Below, piece after piece: positions 49,843 through 58,601 of a DNA stretch of 64,000 bases (its first letter is position 1; every line of letters starts with the position of its first letter). A model generated the notes under the pieces. It was not told the DNA's origin. It was given only the letters and a program-made list of their open reading frames with translations, and did no database searches. Made by a program: the position numbers and the translations under genes. Origin of the DNA: CAIKNB01 sp964415965 (GTDB lineage: Bacteria; Patescibacteriota; Patescibacteriia; 2-12-FULL-60-25); the NCBI GenBank assembly GCA_964415965.1, contig CAYQCK010000001.1, forward strand, positions 186,001 through 250,000, in the 5' to 3' direction.

Positions 49843-50514
49843 ATGATGTATCGCGCTCTGTTGACCGACGTCGGCAATGTCATCGCGCCGTTTTTCCTGG
49901 ATCGGTTCACGCGCCACTTGAGCGAGCTTGTCGAGCTGCCGGCCGCGGAGGTCGACAGGCGCCTCTATCAGGAGATGTCCGGCGCTTTCTCGGTCGGGTC
50001 CCAGGGTTGCCAGGGCATCCATCGGGGCATCCTGACCGGAGAGGTCAAGCCGGACGACTACTTCGCCGAAGTCCAGCGCCGCCTCGGGAGCAACCTCCGT
50101 CCCACGCTGTTCTGGTATGCCTTCCGGGAAGTGTTCGAGCCCAACCGCCGGCTCGTGGGGCTGTGGGAGAGGTTGCGCCGCGAAGGGAAGGTCGGGCGCA
50201 TCGTCCTCGTCACCGACGCCGACCCTGTCCGTCTCGAGTGGGCCCTGCGGATGACCGGCTTCAAGCCTGACGCGGTCGTCGCGAGCTTCGATGTCGGCCG
50301 GCTCAAGCCGGACGAATCCATGTTCCGGCAGGCGTTGCATCTGGCCGGGGCCGGCCCGCAGGACTGCCTTTTCGTCGACGACCTGACGGAAAACGTCCAG
50401 GCCGCCCGCGAGCTCGGCATCGAAAGCGTCCAGTATCTCTATCCCAGGGTCGAGCTGGACGCGGCCACGGACATCTTGATCAACGAGTTCCGGCATCTCG
50501 GCCTCGTGGATTGA
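49843..50514 (+). CDS. HAD superfamily hydrolase
   Basis: 223 residues from ATG 49843. Motif I LTDVGNVI, motif II LVTDADP, motif III Lys in RLKPDESMFRQAL and motif IV LFVDDLTENVQAA. The first motif has Gly where many HADs have a second Asp (DxG rather than DxD), as in the YihX-like subgroup. Likely a phosphatase of a small phosphorylated metabolite. GGAAGGGAAG a few nt upstream is a purine-rich SD. Confidence 0.85.
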   Translation: MMYRALLTDVGNVIAPFFLDRFTRHLSELVELPAAEVDRRLYQEMSGAFSVGSQGCQGIHRGILTGEVKPDDYFAEVQRRLGSNLRPTLFWYAFREVFEPNRRLVGLWERLRREGKVGRIVLVTDADPVRLEWALRMTGFKPDAVVASFDVGRLKPDESMFRQALHLAGAGPQDCLFVDDLTENVQAARELGIESVQYLYPRVELDAATDILINEFRHLGLVD

Positions 50515-50525
50515 CCGCTGTTTTC

Positions 50526-50562
50526 AAGCCCTGCGCCACTCGGTGCCGGGCTTGCTTTTTTT
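50526..50562 (+). terminator. Terminator overlapping tRNA promoter
   Basis: AAGCCC (50526-50531) pairs with GGGCTT (50548-50553), with CGCC/GGTG inside, then GCTTTTTTT. The U-tract contains the -35 of the next promoter. Confidence 0.8.
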
Positions 50563-50580
50563 CGGGCAAGGTAGTATATT
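50552..50580 (+). promoter_or_regulatory. Promoter of second CAT tRNA
   Basis: TTGCTT - 17 nt - TATATT, using the terminator's U-tract as its -35. Confidence 0.75.
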
Positions 50581-50638
50581 TTCGCCACAAAAAAAGACCT
50601 GGATTACGCGCCAGGGCACGTCGCTCGAGAACGACCGT

Positions 50639-50715
50639 GCCGGGGTAGCTCAGTTGGTTAGAGCGTGGGACTCATAAGCCCAAGGTCGCCGGTTCAATTC
50701 CGGCCCCCGGTACCA
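50639..50715 (+). tRNA. tRNA with CAT anticodon (elongator Met or lysidine Ile)
   Basis: Full cloverleaf with D stem GCTC/GAGC (C11-G24, elongator type), anticodon loop CTCATAA, T stem GCCGG/CCGGC, encoded CCA. The first base pair is G1-U72, and position 31-39 is an A-G mismatch. Elongator Met and lysidine-modified Ile(CAT) cannot be told apart with confidence. Confidence 0.9.
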
Positions 50716-50717
50716 TG

Positions 50718-50750
50718 GAAAACGACCCGATTCGACCGGGTCGTTTTCCT
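50718..50750 (+). terminator. Terminator of second CAT tRNA
   Basis: Eleven-bp stem (50718-50728 with 50738-50748), U4 in the 3' arm. Confidence 0.8.
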
Positions 50751-50794
50751 TATTCGGTTGGCGGTCGCCGGTTTTCCCTTGCTATACTCGGAGC

Positions 50795-51286
50795 ATGCGC
50801 ATCCTGCTTTACGGCTTCAAGAGGTTCGGCCGCTTCCGGAAGAACGTTTCGGAGGAGATCCTGAAAAAGGTCAGGCCACGGCCGGGTTTGGCCAAAAAGT
50901 GTTTTGTCGTCGATTTCGATCCTGCGCGGTTCTTGCGTGCCGCGGAAAAAACCAAGCCGTACCTCATCATCGGCATCGGGCAGGCGCCGAGCGGCAAGAG
51001 ATTGTCGATCGAATCGGTCGCCCATAACAGTTTTCGGCGGGGGAGAAGTGGCGGCGCCATCATCCCCGATGGTCCGAAGGTCCTGAAAGCGTCATTCAAC
51101 CTGCCGACCGCCAAGACGACCGCCAAAAGCCGCGATGCCGGCGCCTTCGTCTGCAACTACGCCATGTACCTGTTCGAGGATTGGGCGCGATGCCACGGTT
51201 CGCGCACGGCCTTTCTCCACATCCCGCTGGATTATCCGGTCGAAGACGCCGTTGCCTATCTCGAATCCGTCCTGGAGAAAGTCTAG
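50795..51286 (+). CDS. Pyroglutamyl-peptidase I-like (C15 family) protein
   Basis: 163 residues, shorter than the usual ~215. LLYGFKRFGRF with NVSEEIL resembles the N-terminus; triad candidates Glu73 (SIESVAHN), Cys120 (DAGAFVCNY) and His142 (FLHIPLDY) are in order. Family members remove N-terminal pyroglutamate. The missing parts are between strands, so activity is uncertain. A TATACT box ends 6 nt before the ATG, so the mRNA should be leaderless or nearly so. Confidence 0.7.
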   Translation: MRILLYGFKRFGRFRKNVSEEILKKVRPRPGLAKKCFVVDFDPARFLRAAEKTKPYLIIGIGQAPSGKRLSIESVAHNSFRRGRSGGAIIPDGPKVLKASFNLPTAKTTAKSRDAGAFVCNYAMYLFEDWARCHGSRTAFLHIPLDYPVEDAVAYLESVLEKV

Positions 51287-51316
51287 GGTCATCGTGCGTC
51301 AGGGCTGCTGGTGGCT

Positions 51317-52411
51317 TCACTTCGTCGCGGCTTTGGGTTTGATGAGGTCTTTGAGCGGAAGGCTCTTCCCGTCGCTGTCCTTAGTCTCATGCTTGTCCGG
51401 GTCGGCGAACGTCTCGATCATCGCACGGATGAATTCGGCCTTGACCTGCTGGTGGATGGCGATGAGCTGGCGTGCGTCGTCGGCCGTCAGGTTCGGGATC
51501 AGCTCTTCGGCGTCGATGCCGAGGATCTTCTTCCCCAGGTCATCCGGGACGGTGTGGCGGTTCGGCTCTATCCTCTGCTTCAGTTCGTAGAGGTATTTGC
51601 CCTTGTCAGGCCTGCCTTCAAGGAATTTAGCCAAGACGATTGCCCGGAACGAAAGGTTCGGGACATCGCCCTCCGCCAGGATCTTTTTCGCCTGCGCAGC
51701 TTCCTGGCTGGTGAGGGATTTTTCGGCGGCTTCCGGCAGGAACGCGCTGCCTGAGGCGATGTTGACGTAGATGCCGCCATGCTCCTTTGAGAAATCCGAG
51801 CCGAGCATTTTTTGGGCGGCCTCATGGTTGAAGTAGTAGTAGGCTTTGCTCGGTTCGAGGGCCTTGCCGGTGAAGATGTCCCTGCCCTTGCCGGTGCCGG
51901 CCGAGCCTTCGCCTTCATGGTCCAGCAGCTCAGACAGGCCTTCCTGCGTGAGCCCTTTGCCGGTGTCGGTCAGGATCTCATGGAGTAGCCTGCCCGTGCG
52001 GCCATTGCCGTCGGAAAATGGGTGGATGGCCTGCAAGGCGTAATACATCAACAGGGCCCTGTCTTCGTTGTCCGGGATCCGCTTTACCGCCTCGAAGGTT
52101 TCCTTGAGCAAGCCGGCTTTCTGCTCGGCTTTGGGGGGCAGGTAGGAGACGTCGTCTTCGATGCCGAAAGTGATTTCGACGTTAGTGCCGTCCATGGACC
52201 GTCCTTTGATCGGCTGTTTGCGCAGGATGCCGTTGAGGCGCGTCAGGAATTCGCTGAATTTCTCGAATGTCACGGACCGCATCCAGTCGTTGAAGGCCTG
52301 GTCCGACTCCCTGAGTTTCAGGAAACCGGTTTTCTCCAAGAAGCGATATGCCGTCTTGCCGGTCTCGGTTTTTTTGGCTTCGGCGGTAGGTTTGAAGTCT
52401 TCGAAATCCAT
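51317..52411 (-). CDS. Fic domain protein (Fido-type AMP-transferase)
   Basis: 364 residues. Catalytic HPFSDGNGR with His130, in the expected helix; the RALLMYYALQAIH helix precedes it. Fic enzymes transfer AMP or another phosphate group to proteins. The C-terminal ~200 residues are long and helical, unlike small toxin Fic proteins. No antitoxin gene is adjacent. Start at CATATG 52411: a TATAAA box ends 9 nt upstream. An unclear inhibitory motif means autoinhibition cannot be judged. Confidence 0.85.
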   Translation of the reverse strand: MDFEDFKPTAEAKKTETGKTAYRFLEKTGFLKLRESDQAFNDWMRSVTFEKFSEFLTRLNGILRKQPIKGRSMDGTNVEITFGIEDDVSYLPPKAEQKAGLLKETFEAVKRIPDNEDRALLMYYALQAIHPFSDGNGRTGRLLHEILTDTGKGLTQEGLSELLDHEGEGSAGTGKGRDIFTGKALEPSKAYYYFNHEAAQKMLGSDFSKEHGGIYVNIASGSAFLPEAAEKSLTSQEAAQAKKILAEGDVPNLSFRAIVLAKFLEGRPDKGKYLYELKQRIEPNRHTVPDDLGKKILGIDAEELIPNLTADDARQLIAIHQQVKAEFIRAMIETFADPDKHETKDSDGKSLPLKDLIKPKAATK

Positions 52412-52445
52412 ATGAGGAAATTTATACCGCATTTTGCCTTTCATG

Positions 52446-52476
52446 AAAAGCAAAACCGACCGCTTGCGCGATCGGT
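52446..52476 (-). terminator. Terminator of tRNA-Leu
   Basis: Stem 52455-52462 with 52469-52476 (one G-U on the minus strand) and a U-rich tail TTTGCTTTT. Confidence 0.7.
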
Positions 52477-52482
52477 CTTGTG

Positions 52483-52569
52483 TGGTGGGCGGGGAGGGAA
52501 TCGAACCCTCATGGCCTTGCGACCGCGGGATTTTGAGTCCCGTGCGTCTACCAATTCCGCCACTCGCCC
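52483..52569 (-). tRNA. tRNA-Leu(CAA)
   Basis: Class II tRNA with a long variable arm. Anticodon stem CGGGA/TCCCG, loop CTCAAAA (anticodon CAA), T stem GAGGG/CCCTC, encoded CCA. A6-C67 mismatch in the acceptor stem. Confidence 0.95.
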
Positions 52570-52656
52570 GTGTCGTCCCGTACCGGATATTTCCGATACG
52601 GCGTGCAATTTACCGTAAGCGGCATTAATGGTCAATATCGGCCTATTTTTCGGGCC

Positions 52657-52685
52657 TTGCCGGAGCTTGGGTCGCAGGCTAAACT
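52657..52685 (+). promoter_or_regulatory. Promoter of parAB
   Basis: TTGCCG - 17 nt - TAAACT, 20 nt before parA ATG. Confidence 0.6.
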
Positions 52686-52705
52686 ATCCGCGCATCAGAT
52701 TCCTT

Positions 52706-53485
52706 ATGGGGCGCATAATTTCCGTCGTCAACCAAAAAGGCGGGGTGGGCAAGACCACCACGGCCATCAATTTGGGCGCCTATTTGGCCGAAGCCGGCAA
52801 GTTCGTGCTGGTCGTGGACCTCGATCCGCAGGCCAACGCGACGTCCGGTTTGGGGGTGGACCATCGGGGGTTGGAGCGCGGCGTGTACGAGGCCGTGCTG
52901 GGCAGCGTCAACATGCGCCAGATCGTCCAACCGACGGGCCACGAGACTTTGCGCATCGCTCCGGCCACGACCGCCTTGGCCGGCCTCAACATCGAGCTGG
53001 TCGACATGGAGCGCCGCGAGTTCAAGCTTTACGATTCGCTCCTCGAGGTGCGCAACGACTACGATTACATCCTCATCGACTGCCCGCCGACGCTCGGTCT
53101 CATCACCCTGAACGGCATCGTGGCCGCCGACGAGATCCTTATCCCGGTCCAGGCCGAGTATTACGCCCTCGAAGGCTTGGGCCAATTGCTCGAGACCGTG
53201 CAGCTCGTCAAGGAACGCCTGCGTCCCGAGCTCGACGTCCTGGGCGCCGTCCTGACCATGTACGACAACCGCACCAAGCTCTCGGACGACGTGCTCCAGG
53301 AACTCTACAAGTACTTCCCGAACAACATCTTCCGGTCCGTCATCCCGCGCAGCGTCCGCTTGGCCGAGGCGCCGTCCTTCGGCCGTTCCATCGTCCATTT
53401 CGACATCTCGAACAAAGGCGCCAAGGCTTACGAACGCCTGGCGCGCGAAATCCTCGACAGCGAGATGCAACGCTATCCATTATGA
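52706..53485 (+). CDS. parA: ParA-type chromosome-partitioning ATPase
   Basis: 259 residues. Deviant Walker A KGGVGKTTT near the N-terminus, VDLDPQANAT (Walker A') and DCPPTLGLIT (Walker B). Works with ParB to segregate origins. Start at TTATG 52706, not the upstream in-frame codons in the tRNA region. Stop overlaps parB by ATGA. Confidence 0.95.
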   Translation: MGRIISVVNQKGGVGKTTTAINLGAYLAEAGKFVLVVDLDPQANATSGLGVDHRGLERGVYEAVLGSVNMRQIVQPTGHETLRIAPATTALAGLNIELVDMERREFKLYDSLLEVRNDYDYILIDCPPTLGLITLNGIVAADEILIPVQAEYYALEGLGQLLETVQLVKERLRPELDVLGAVLTMYDNRTKLSDDVLQELYKYFPNNIFRSVIPRSVRLAEAPSFGRSIVHFDISNKGAKAYERLAREILDSEMQRYPL

Positions 53486-54414
53486 TCCTTGGACCACGCC
53501 AATCCGGGTTAGGCCGCGGTTTGGGCGCGCTCATCCCGCCCAAGCCCGCGCCGCCCCAGCCAGTCGTGCCGCCGGCATCTTCCGAAGACGCGGCTGCGGT
53601 CGCGCACCTGGGCGGCGAGACGGTCCGGCCCAATACCCAGGAAATCCACTACCTGCCGGTCGATTTCATCGACCCGAACCCGCACCAGCCGCGCGTGCAT
53701 TTCGACCATGCGCAGCTCGAGGAGCTCATCTCGTCCATCCAGACCCACGGTGTAATCCAACCCATCGTCGTCACGCCCAAGGAAGGTGGCCGCTACGAGC
53801 TCATCGCCGGCGAACGCCGCCTGCGCGCCTCCAAGATCGCCGGGCTCGAATCCATCCCGGCCCTGGTCAGGACCGCGACCGAGCAGCAGAAGCTCGAGCT
53901 CGCCCTCATCGAGAACGTCATCCGCCAGAACCTGAACGCGCTCGAGGAGGCCGAGGCCTATCTCCAGCTCCAGAACGAATTCAACCTCACCCAGGAGGAC
54001 TTGGCCAAGCGCACCGGCAAGAGCCGCCCGCAGATCGCCAACACCATCCGCCTGCTCCAGCTCCCGCAGGAAATCAAGGACGCGCTGATGCAGGGGAAGA
54101 TCTCGACCTCCAACGCCCGCACGCTCCTCTCCTTGCCGTCCGACGAAGAGCGCCTGTCGCTCTTCCGCAGCATGCTTGAGGGCAATTTCACGGTGCGCCA
54201 GACCGAGGCCCGCGTGCCGCACCGCCGCGCGCGGTCCGTCCAGTCCGCGGATCCGAACCTTCTGGCGGCCGAGCAGAGGATGCGCGGCGCGCTCGGCGCC
54301 AAGGTGTCCATCAAGCGCCTGCCCGACAACACCGGCGAAGTTCGCATCTCGTTCCAGAACGACGAAGATCTCAAGTCCATCATCCAGCGCATCGCCGGGA
54401 GCGAGGATGCCTGA
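53482..54414 (+). CDS. parB: ParB-type chromosome-partitioning protein
   Basis: 310 residues. RLGRGLGALIP-type N-terminus (SGLGRGLGALIP), ParB/sulfiredoxin box with HQPRVHF and the CTP-binding GERRLRASKIAG, helix-turn-helix (TQEDLAKRTGKSRPQIANTIRLLQLP), and a dimerisation domain. Binds parS sites and slides as a CTP clamp. No 16-bp parS consensus was seen in the window. Confidence 0.95.
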   Translation: MILGPRQSGLGRGLGALIPPKPAPPQPVVPPASSEDAAAVAHLGGETVRPNTQEIHYLPVDFIDPNPHQPRVHFDHAQLEELISSIQTHGVIQPIVVTPKEGGRYELIAGERRLRASKIAGLESIPALVRTATEQQKLELALIENVIRQNLNALEEAEAYLQLQNEFNLTQEDLAKRTGKSRPQIANTIRLLQLPQEIKDALMQGKISTSNARTLLSLPSDEERLSLFRSMLEGNFTVRQTEARVPHRRARSVQSADPNLLAAEQRMRGALGAKVSIKRLPDNTGEVRISFQNDEDLKSIIQRIAGSEDA

Positions 54415-54427
54415 AGTCATGGAAAAC

Positions 54428-54456
54428 GAAAAACAGGGCGGCCGCCCTGTTTTTTC
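54428..54456. terminator. Bidirectional terminator between parB and rel
   Basis: Perfect 18-bp palindrome (54433-54450) with A/T runs on both flanks, between convergent genes. Confidence 0.9.
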
Positions 54457-54459
54457 GGT

Positions 54460-55971
54460 TTATTTCTTCAGCAGCTTGCCCGGTATCACCGAACTTATCC
54501 AGCTCGAGATGCTGGAGCGGGCGTATTGGCGGATCTTGGAGCGGGCGTGGCGCGTCTTCACGAATTTGAGCCAGTCCGGGTTCGGGCCTTTGCGGGTCTT
54601 GTCGATGATGATTTCGACGACGTCGCCGCTCTTCAGCGTCCGGTCGAGCGAGGCGTGGTCGTCGTTGATGCGCACGCCGACGCACTTGTTGCCGATGTCC
54701 GTGTGGATGAGGTAGGCGAAGTCCACGGCCGTCGAATCCTCGGGCAGGTCGATGACGTCGCCTTTCGGGGTGAAGACGAATATCCGGTCCTTGAACAGGT
54801 CGATCTTGATTTCCTCCAGCGATTTGAAATATTGCTGGCGGTCGGAGATCTCGCGTTGGATGTCGGCCAGCTGGGCCACCCAGTCGATGCTGGGTCCGCC
54901 GGTGCCGGGAGCGGTCTGGATCTTCTGCTCGTCGTAGTTCCAGTGCGCCGCGATGCCGAACTCGGCCGCCGAATGCATCTCGTCCGTGCGGATCTGGAAC
55001 TCGACCACTTCGCCGTCCTCGCAGAACACGGTCGTGTGGAGCGAGCGGTAGCCGTTGGGCTTCGGTTGGGCGATGTAGTCCTTGATGCGCCCCTTGAGCG
55101 GCGTCCACTTGCCGTGGATGACGCCCAGCGCCGCATAGCAGTCGGCCACGGTCGGGACCATGACGCGGATGGCCATGATGTCGTGGATGCCGGCGATGTT
55201 GCGGTCGTGCTTGAGGAGCTTGCGGTAGAGCGAAAACAGGTGTTTGACCCGGCCGTGGACGTCGGTGAAGTTCAGGCCCGACCGGCCCAGGAGCTCGCGC
55301 GTCAGCTTCATGACCTTGTCGAGGTAGTCCTTCTGCTTGAGCAAAGCGGTCTGCTGGATGTTTTTCGTCCATTCGTATTCCTTCGGCAGGACATAGGGGA
55401 AGGCGGCGTCCTCCAGCCGGCCCTTGATGTCGCCCATGCCCAGCCGGTTGGCGATCGGGGCGTAGATCTCCAGGCTCTCGAGCGCGATGCGGTACTGCTT
55501 CTTGGCCGGCTTGGCGCCGAGCGTCTCGAGGTTGTGCAGCCGGTCGGCGAATTTGATGATGACCACGCGCACGTCCTCGGCCATGGTCAGGAACATCTTG
55601 CGCAGGTTCTCGATGTAGCGCTCCACGCCGCGGTACTTTATGGTGCCGACCTTGGTGATGCCGGCCACGAGTTTGCCCACGTCCTCGCCGAATTTCTCCT
55701 TGACCTGCTCGATGGTCACCGGAGTGTCCTCCGGCACGTCGTGCAGGAGCCCGGCGATGATCATGTTCTGCGGCAGCTTCATGTCGGCCAGGTTCAGGGC
55801 CGTGTGGAGCGGGTGGATGATGTACGGTTCGCCGCTCGCCCGCATCTGCCCGCGATGGGCCTGCTCGGCGAATTCGAACGCCGCGCGGATGCGGGGCATA
55901 TCCGCGCCCGGGTCATAACCGAGCACCTCTTGCTCGAGGCGACGGTAGAGTCCTTCGATGGCGGCGTCCAT
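54460..55971 (-). CDS. RelA/SpoT family (p)ppGpp synthetase/hydrolase without C-terminal ACT
   Basis: 503 residues, about 200 shorter than typical RelA/SpoT. HD hydrolase domain intact (LLHDVPEDT, HD 77-78; FADRLHNLETL), synthetase domain (GRIKDYIAQPKPNGYRSLHTTV, EFQIRT...AAHW), TGS domain (IFVFTPKGDVIDLPEDSTAVDFAYLIHTDIG). The helical, zinc-finger and ACT parts are absent. So the alarmone could be both made and degraded, but ribosome sensing may be reduced. Confidence 0.92.
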   Translation of the reverse strand: MDAAIEGLYRRLEQEVLGYDPGADMPRIRAAFEFAEQAHRGQMRASGEPYIIHPLHTALNLADMKLPQNMIIAGLLHDVPEDTPVTIEQVKEKFGEDVGKLVAGITKVGTIKYRGVERYIENLRKMFLTMAEDVRVVIIKFADRLHNLETLGAKPAKKQYRIALESLEIYAPIANRLGMGDIKGRLEDAAFPYVLPKEYEWTKNIQQTALLKQKDYLDKVMKLTRELLGRSGLNFTDVHGRVKHLFSLYRKLLKHDRNIAGIHDIMAIRVMVPTVADCYAALGVIHGKWTPLKGRIKDYIAQPKPNGYRSLHTTVFCEDGEVVEFQIRTDEMHSAAEFGIAAHWNYDEQKIQTAPGTGGPSIDWVAQLADIQREISDRQQYFKSLEEIKIDLFKDRIFVFTPKGDVIDLPEDSTAVDFAYLIHTDIGNKCVGVRINDDHASLDRTLKSGDVVEIIIDKTRKGPNPDWLKFVKTRHARSKIRQYARSSISSWISSVIPGKLLKK

Positions 55972-56031
55972 CTCCCAATCCTAGCGCGGTTTTTGCCGTC
56001 TGTGAAGCGCCTAACCGGAAATCGCGGTTGA

Positions 56032-56060
56032 TTGAAAAAAGCCCGCCGGATTGGTATCGT
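56032..56060 (+). promoter_or_regulatory. Promoter of 832-residue coiled-coil protein gene
   Basis: TTGAAA - 17 nt - TATCGT, 13 nt before ATG 56074. Confidence 0.55.
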
Positions 56061-56073
56061 TAGGGCCAACCAT

Positions 56074-58572
56074 ATGGCGACTTCCGACGAACTCAACCTG
56101 CAGGCCGAAGCCCAAGTCGAGGCCAAGAAAAAGGCGCCGGCCGAAAAACCGCCGGCCGAAACCGACATCGCCATCGAGCAGGGGAACTTCAACGTCATCG
56201 ACGAACGGATGTTGGCGGCCCGCAACGGCGGCGTCGTCGAGGTCAAGGAATTCGGCCAAACGGTCGATCCGAAGCAGGAGTTGGGCTCTTTAGCGCAGGA
56301 CGAATCCGTCCTGACGGACCGCGAAATCGGCGACCGCCTCGAACAGGCCCGGACCGAAATCAAACAGGTCCAAATTGAAGCAACGCCCCAGGTAGCCGAA
56401 ACGCCCAAACCGGCGGATACGATCCCTCCGGAGATCGCCGCCAATCCCGAGCTGCTCAAGATGTACGAGCTGATGCAGCAGGCGAAAGACGATCAGGAGA
56501 GGATCAAACAACAGATGGAAGCTGACCACAAGCAGCAGCGGGAAAAGCTGGAAGCGGAAAAGGCCGCGGCCGCCGAACAGGTTAAGGCCGAGAAGCCCGC
56601 TGAGACAGCCGCTCCAGCCGCCGAAGCCGCGTCCCAAGCCGCGGAAGCGCCTAAACCGGCCGAAGCTGTCGCTGCATCCGCAGAGGCGGTTCCACAAGCC
56701 GCCGAAGCTCCGTCACCGGCTGTTGCCGAGGTAAATACGGAAATCCTGGTCGCGGGTTTGGCTGTGGCTGAATCAGCGGCCCAACCGGTCGCCGAAGCTG
56801 CGCCTCAAGCCGCCGAAGCTCCGGCATCGGCCGAGCAGCCGGCGGCCGCGCCGGAAGCCAAGGAGGCGGACGCCCAGGAACAGTTGAAAGCCATCCATGA
56901 GGCGATCCGCAACAGCCTGCCGGCTTTGCGCGAAGCCGCGGCCAAGGGCGATCTGGATGCGGTCAAGCGGGGTTATCGCCGCCTGATCCGCGATTACCAC
57001 GAGGACAAGTTCGCCCAGTCCGCGCTGCGGCCGGCGATGAGCGAACTGAACAAAAGGATCAATGCCATCGACGGCGCCTTGAAGGCCACGGTGGCGGACG
57101 AGGCGCAGCGCGCCAAGCTCATAAACAAGGCCCTGGACGGTCTGGAGCAGTTCTTGGCCGTTCCGGCTGTCCAGGAAGCGGCCAAACCGACGGCGGCCGC
57201 GGAAGCCACGCCGGCCGCTGGACCGGCGTTGGATGCCGGGCCAGCCCCGGCCGAGGCTCCACGGATGGAAGAAGTTCCGGTGGCCGGTGCCTTGCCCGAA
57301 TCTTCGGCCGCTGTGGAGACCGAATCCAAAGAAAATTTGGCCGAGACCATCCGCGAATGCCGCGGCCAGACCGGTTCCATCGCCCGCGAGCTCTGGAAGA
57401 ACGAAGGCTACCTGACCGACTCGATGCCGGATGACTTCAAGAAGCTGAAGGAGCAGCTGGAGAAGCTGCCGAAAGACGGCTTGGGCGTCGAGAACCTGAA
57501 GGAAGTCATCGACCATCTGGGCATGATCCTGGATCCGGTCGCAAGCCCGGACGCGGCCCAGAAGATGAAGGCCTTGAAGCAGTTCTTCGCCGAGAACCCG
57601 GATTTGGCGCCGACGGATGAGGCGGAAGAGTCCGGGGAGGAAGTCGAGTACGTGCTCAAACGCCTCGGCATCCCGGAACGTCCCAAGCTGCCCGAAGCCG
57701 GGGATTTCGGCGGCCTCATCGACATCGAGGGCACGGCGTTCGCCATCGACAAGGGCGATTTCGCGGATTTCTTCGACAAGGACAACGGCAGCCGGTACAA
57801 ATCCGCCCTTGAGGATGCGGCCGCGGGCAATGCGCTGCGCGACAAGCTGATCCAGGAACTGGTCAGATCCCAACCGAAAGACGAAGCCGAGCGCAGCCTG
57901 ATCAACGGTAAAATCAATTTGCTTAAGGAGGCGAATCGACTCGTCGACCTGCGGAAGAAGCAATGGGACATGCAGAAGACGTTGCATGAAGGCATGAAGG
58001 TCAATGGGCTGCATGAAACGAGCATCGCCGAGACCCAGGCGGACCTGGACGAGGTCAGCCGGATGCTCGAGGATAACCCGAACGACCCGAATCTGGCCAA
58101 GCGCAAAGCTTCATTGGAGATGCAGCTCGAGAGCCAAAGCAATGAATACCAGAACGCGCTGGCGTGGCAGAACAAACAGACCGAGGACATAGACAAGCTG
58201 GGCCTGGAAATTAACGCGGGCATCGCGGGCTTGAAACTGGGTGCGGAGAACCTCGCGAAAGCCGCCAAGGCCAAAGAGCAGGAGAAGAATCTTGGTCCGG
58301 ACGTCGGAGAATACGGCGTGGCTGGCCATGGCCAAGAGCTGGTGGAGGATAAATTGGCGTCCGGCGCGAAGACCGCGGCAGATATCGCCGGGGAGGGGAT
58401 AAGCAAGGGCGTCTCCACTTTGGTCGATCTGATGCACGGAGGGTCTGATACGGATATGATCGGCGCCCTGCATGAAGCGGCCCAGGCGCCAGGCAAAGCC
58501 GCTGAATTCATCATCGAGAAGGTCAAGACGGGAAAGTCTGCCGGGGGAAGGCCGACCAAAAAAGCCGCCTGA
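56074..58572 (+). CDS. Large Ala/Glu-rich coiled-coil protein with degenerate J-domain-like segment
   Basis: 832 residues. The first ~280 residues are Ala/Glu/Pro repeats (AEAPKPAEAV-type), probably extended coil; residues about 285-325 contain YRRLIRDYHEDKF, similar to a J-domain helix II with HED in place of HPD; the rest is helical with heptad-like spacing. No membrane segment or signal peptide. Function unknown: a cytoskeletal, scaffold or Hsp70-linked role is inference only. TATG start; its own promoter and strong terminator. Confidence 0.65.
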   Translation: MATSDELNLQAEAQVEAKKKAPAEKPPAETDIAIEQGNFNVIDERMLAARNGGVVEVKEFGQTVDPKQELGSLAQDESVLTDREIGDRLEQARTEIKQVQIEATPQVAETPKPADTIPPEIAANPELLKMYELMQQAKDDQERIKQQMEADHKQQREKLEAEKAAAAEQVKAEKPAETAAPAAEAASQAAEAPKPAEAVAASAEAVPQAAEAPSPAVAEVNTEILVAGLAVAESAAQPVAEAAPQAAEAPASAEQPAAAPEAKEADAQEQLKAIHEAIRNSLPALREAAAKGDLDAVKRGYRRLIRDYHEDKFAQSALRPAMSELNKRINAIDGALKATVADEAQRAKLINKALDGLEQFLAVPAVQEAAKPTAAAEATPAAGPALDAGPAPAEAPRMEEVPVAGALPESSAAVETESKENLAETIRECRGQTGSIARELWKNEGYLTDSMPDDFKKLKEQLEKLPKDGLGVENLKEVIDHLGMILDPVASPDAAQKMKALKQFFAENPDLAPTDEAEESGEEVEYVLKRLGIPERPKLPEAGDFGGLIDIEGTAFAIDKGDFADFFDKDNGSRYKSALEDAAAGNALRDKLIQELVRSQPKDEAERSLINGKINLLKEANRLVDLRKKQWDMQKTLHEGMKVNGLHETSIAETQADLDEVSRMLEDNPNDPNLAKRKASLEMQLESQSNEYQNALAWQNKQTEDIDKLGLEINAGIAGLKLGAENLAKAAKAKEQEKNLGPDVGEYGVAGHGQELVEDKLASGAKTAADIAGEGISKGVSTLVDLMHGGSDTDMIGALHEAAQAPGKAAEFIIEKVKTGKSAGGRPTKKAA

Positions 58573-58592
58573 TCGTCAGGCGGCTTTTTTTT
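58558..58592. terminator. Bidirectional terminator containing the stop codon
   Basis: Stem AAAAAAGCCGCCTGA with its complement, three-base loop and U8 run; the TGA stop of the coiled-coil gene is in the stem. It also serves topA. Confidence 0.9.
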
Positions 58593-58601
58593 GATGTCTC
58601 G

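Noticed and set aside
52570..53481. N-terminal extension of parB running in frame through parA
   Set aside because: The extension reads parA in a wrong frame; ParB homology begins at ATG 53482, which overlaps the parA stop by ATGA.
52600..54500. parS site near parAB
   Set aside because: I looked for the TGTTTCACGTGAAACA-like 16-mer and saw none.
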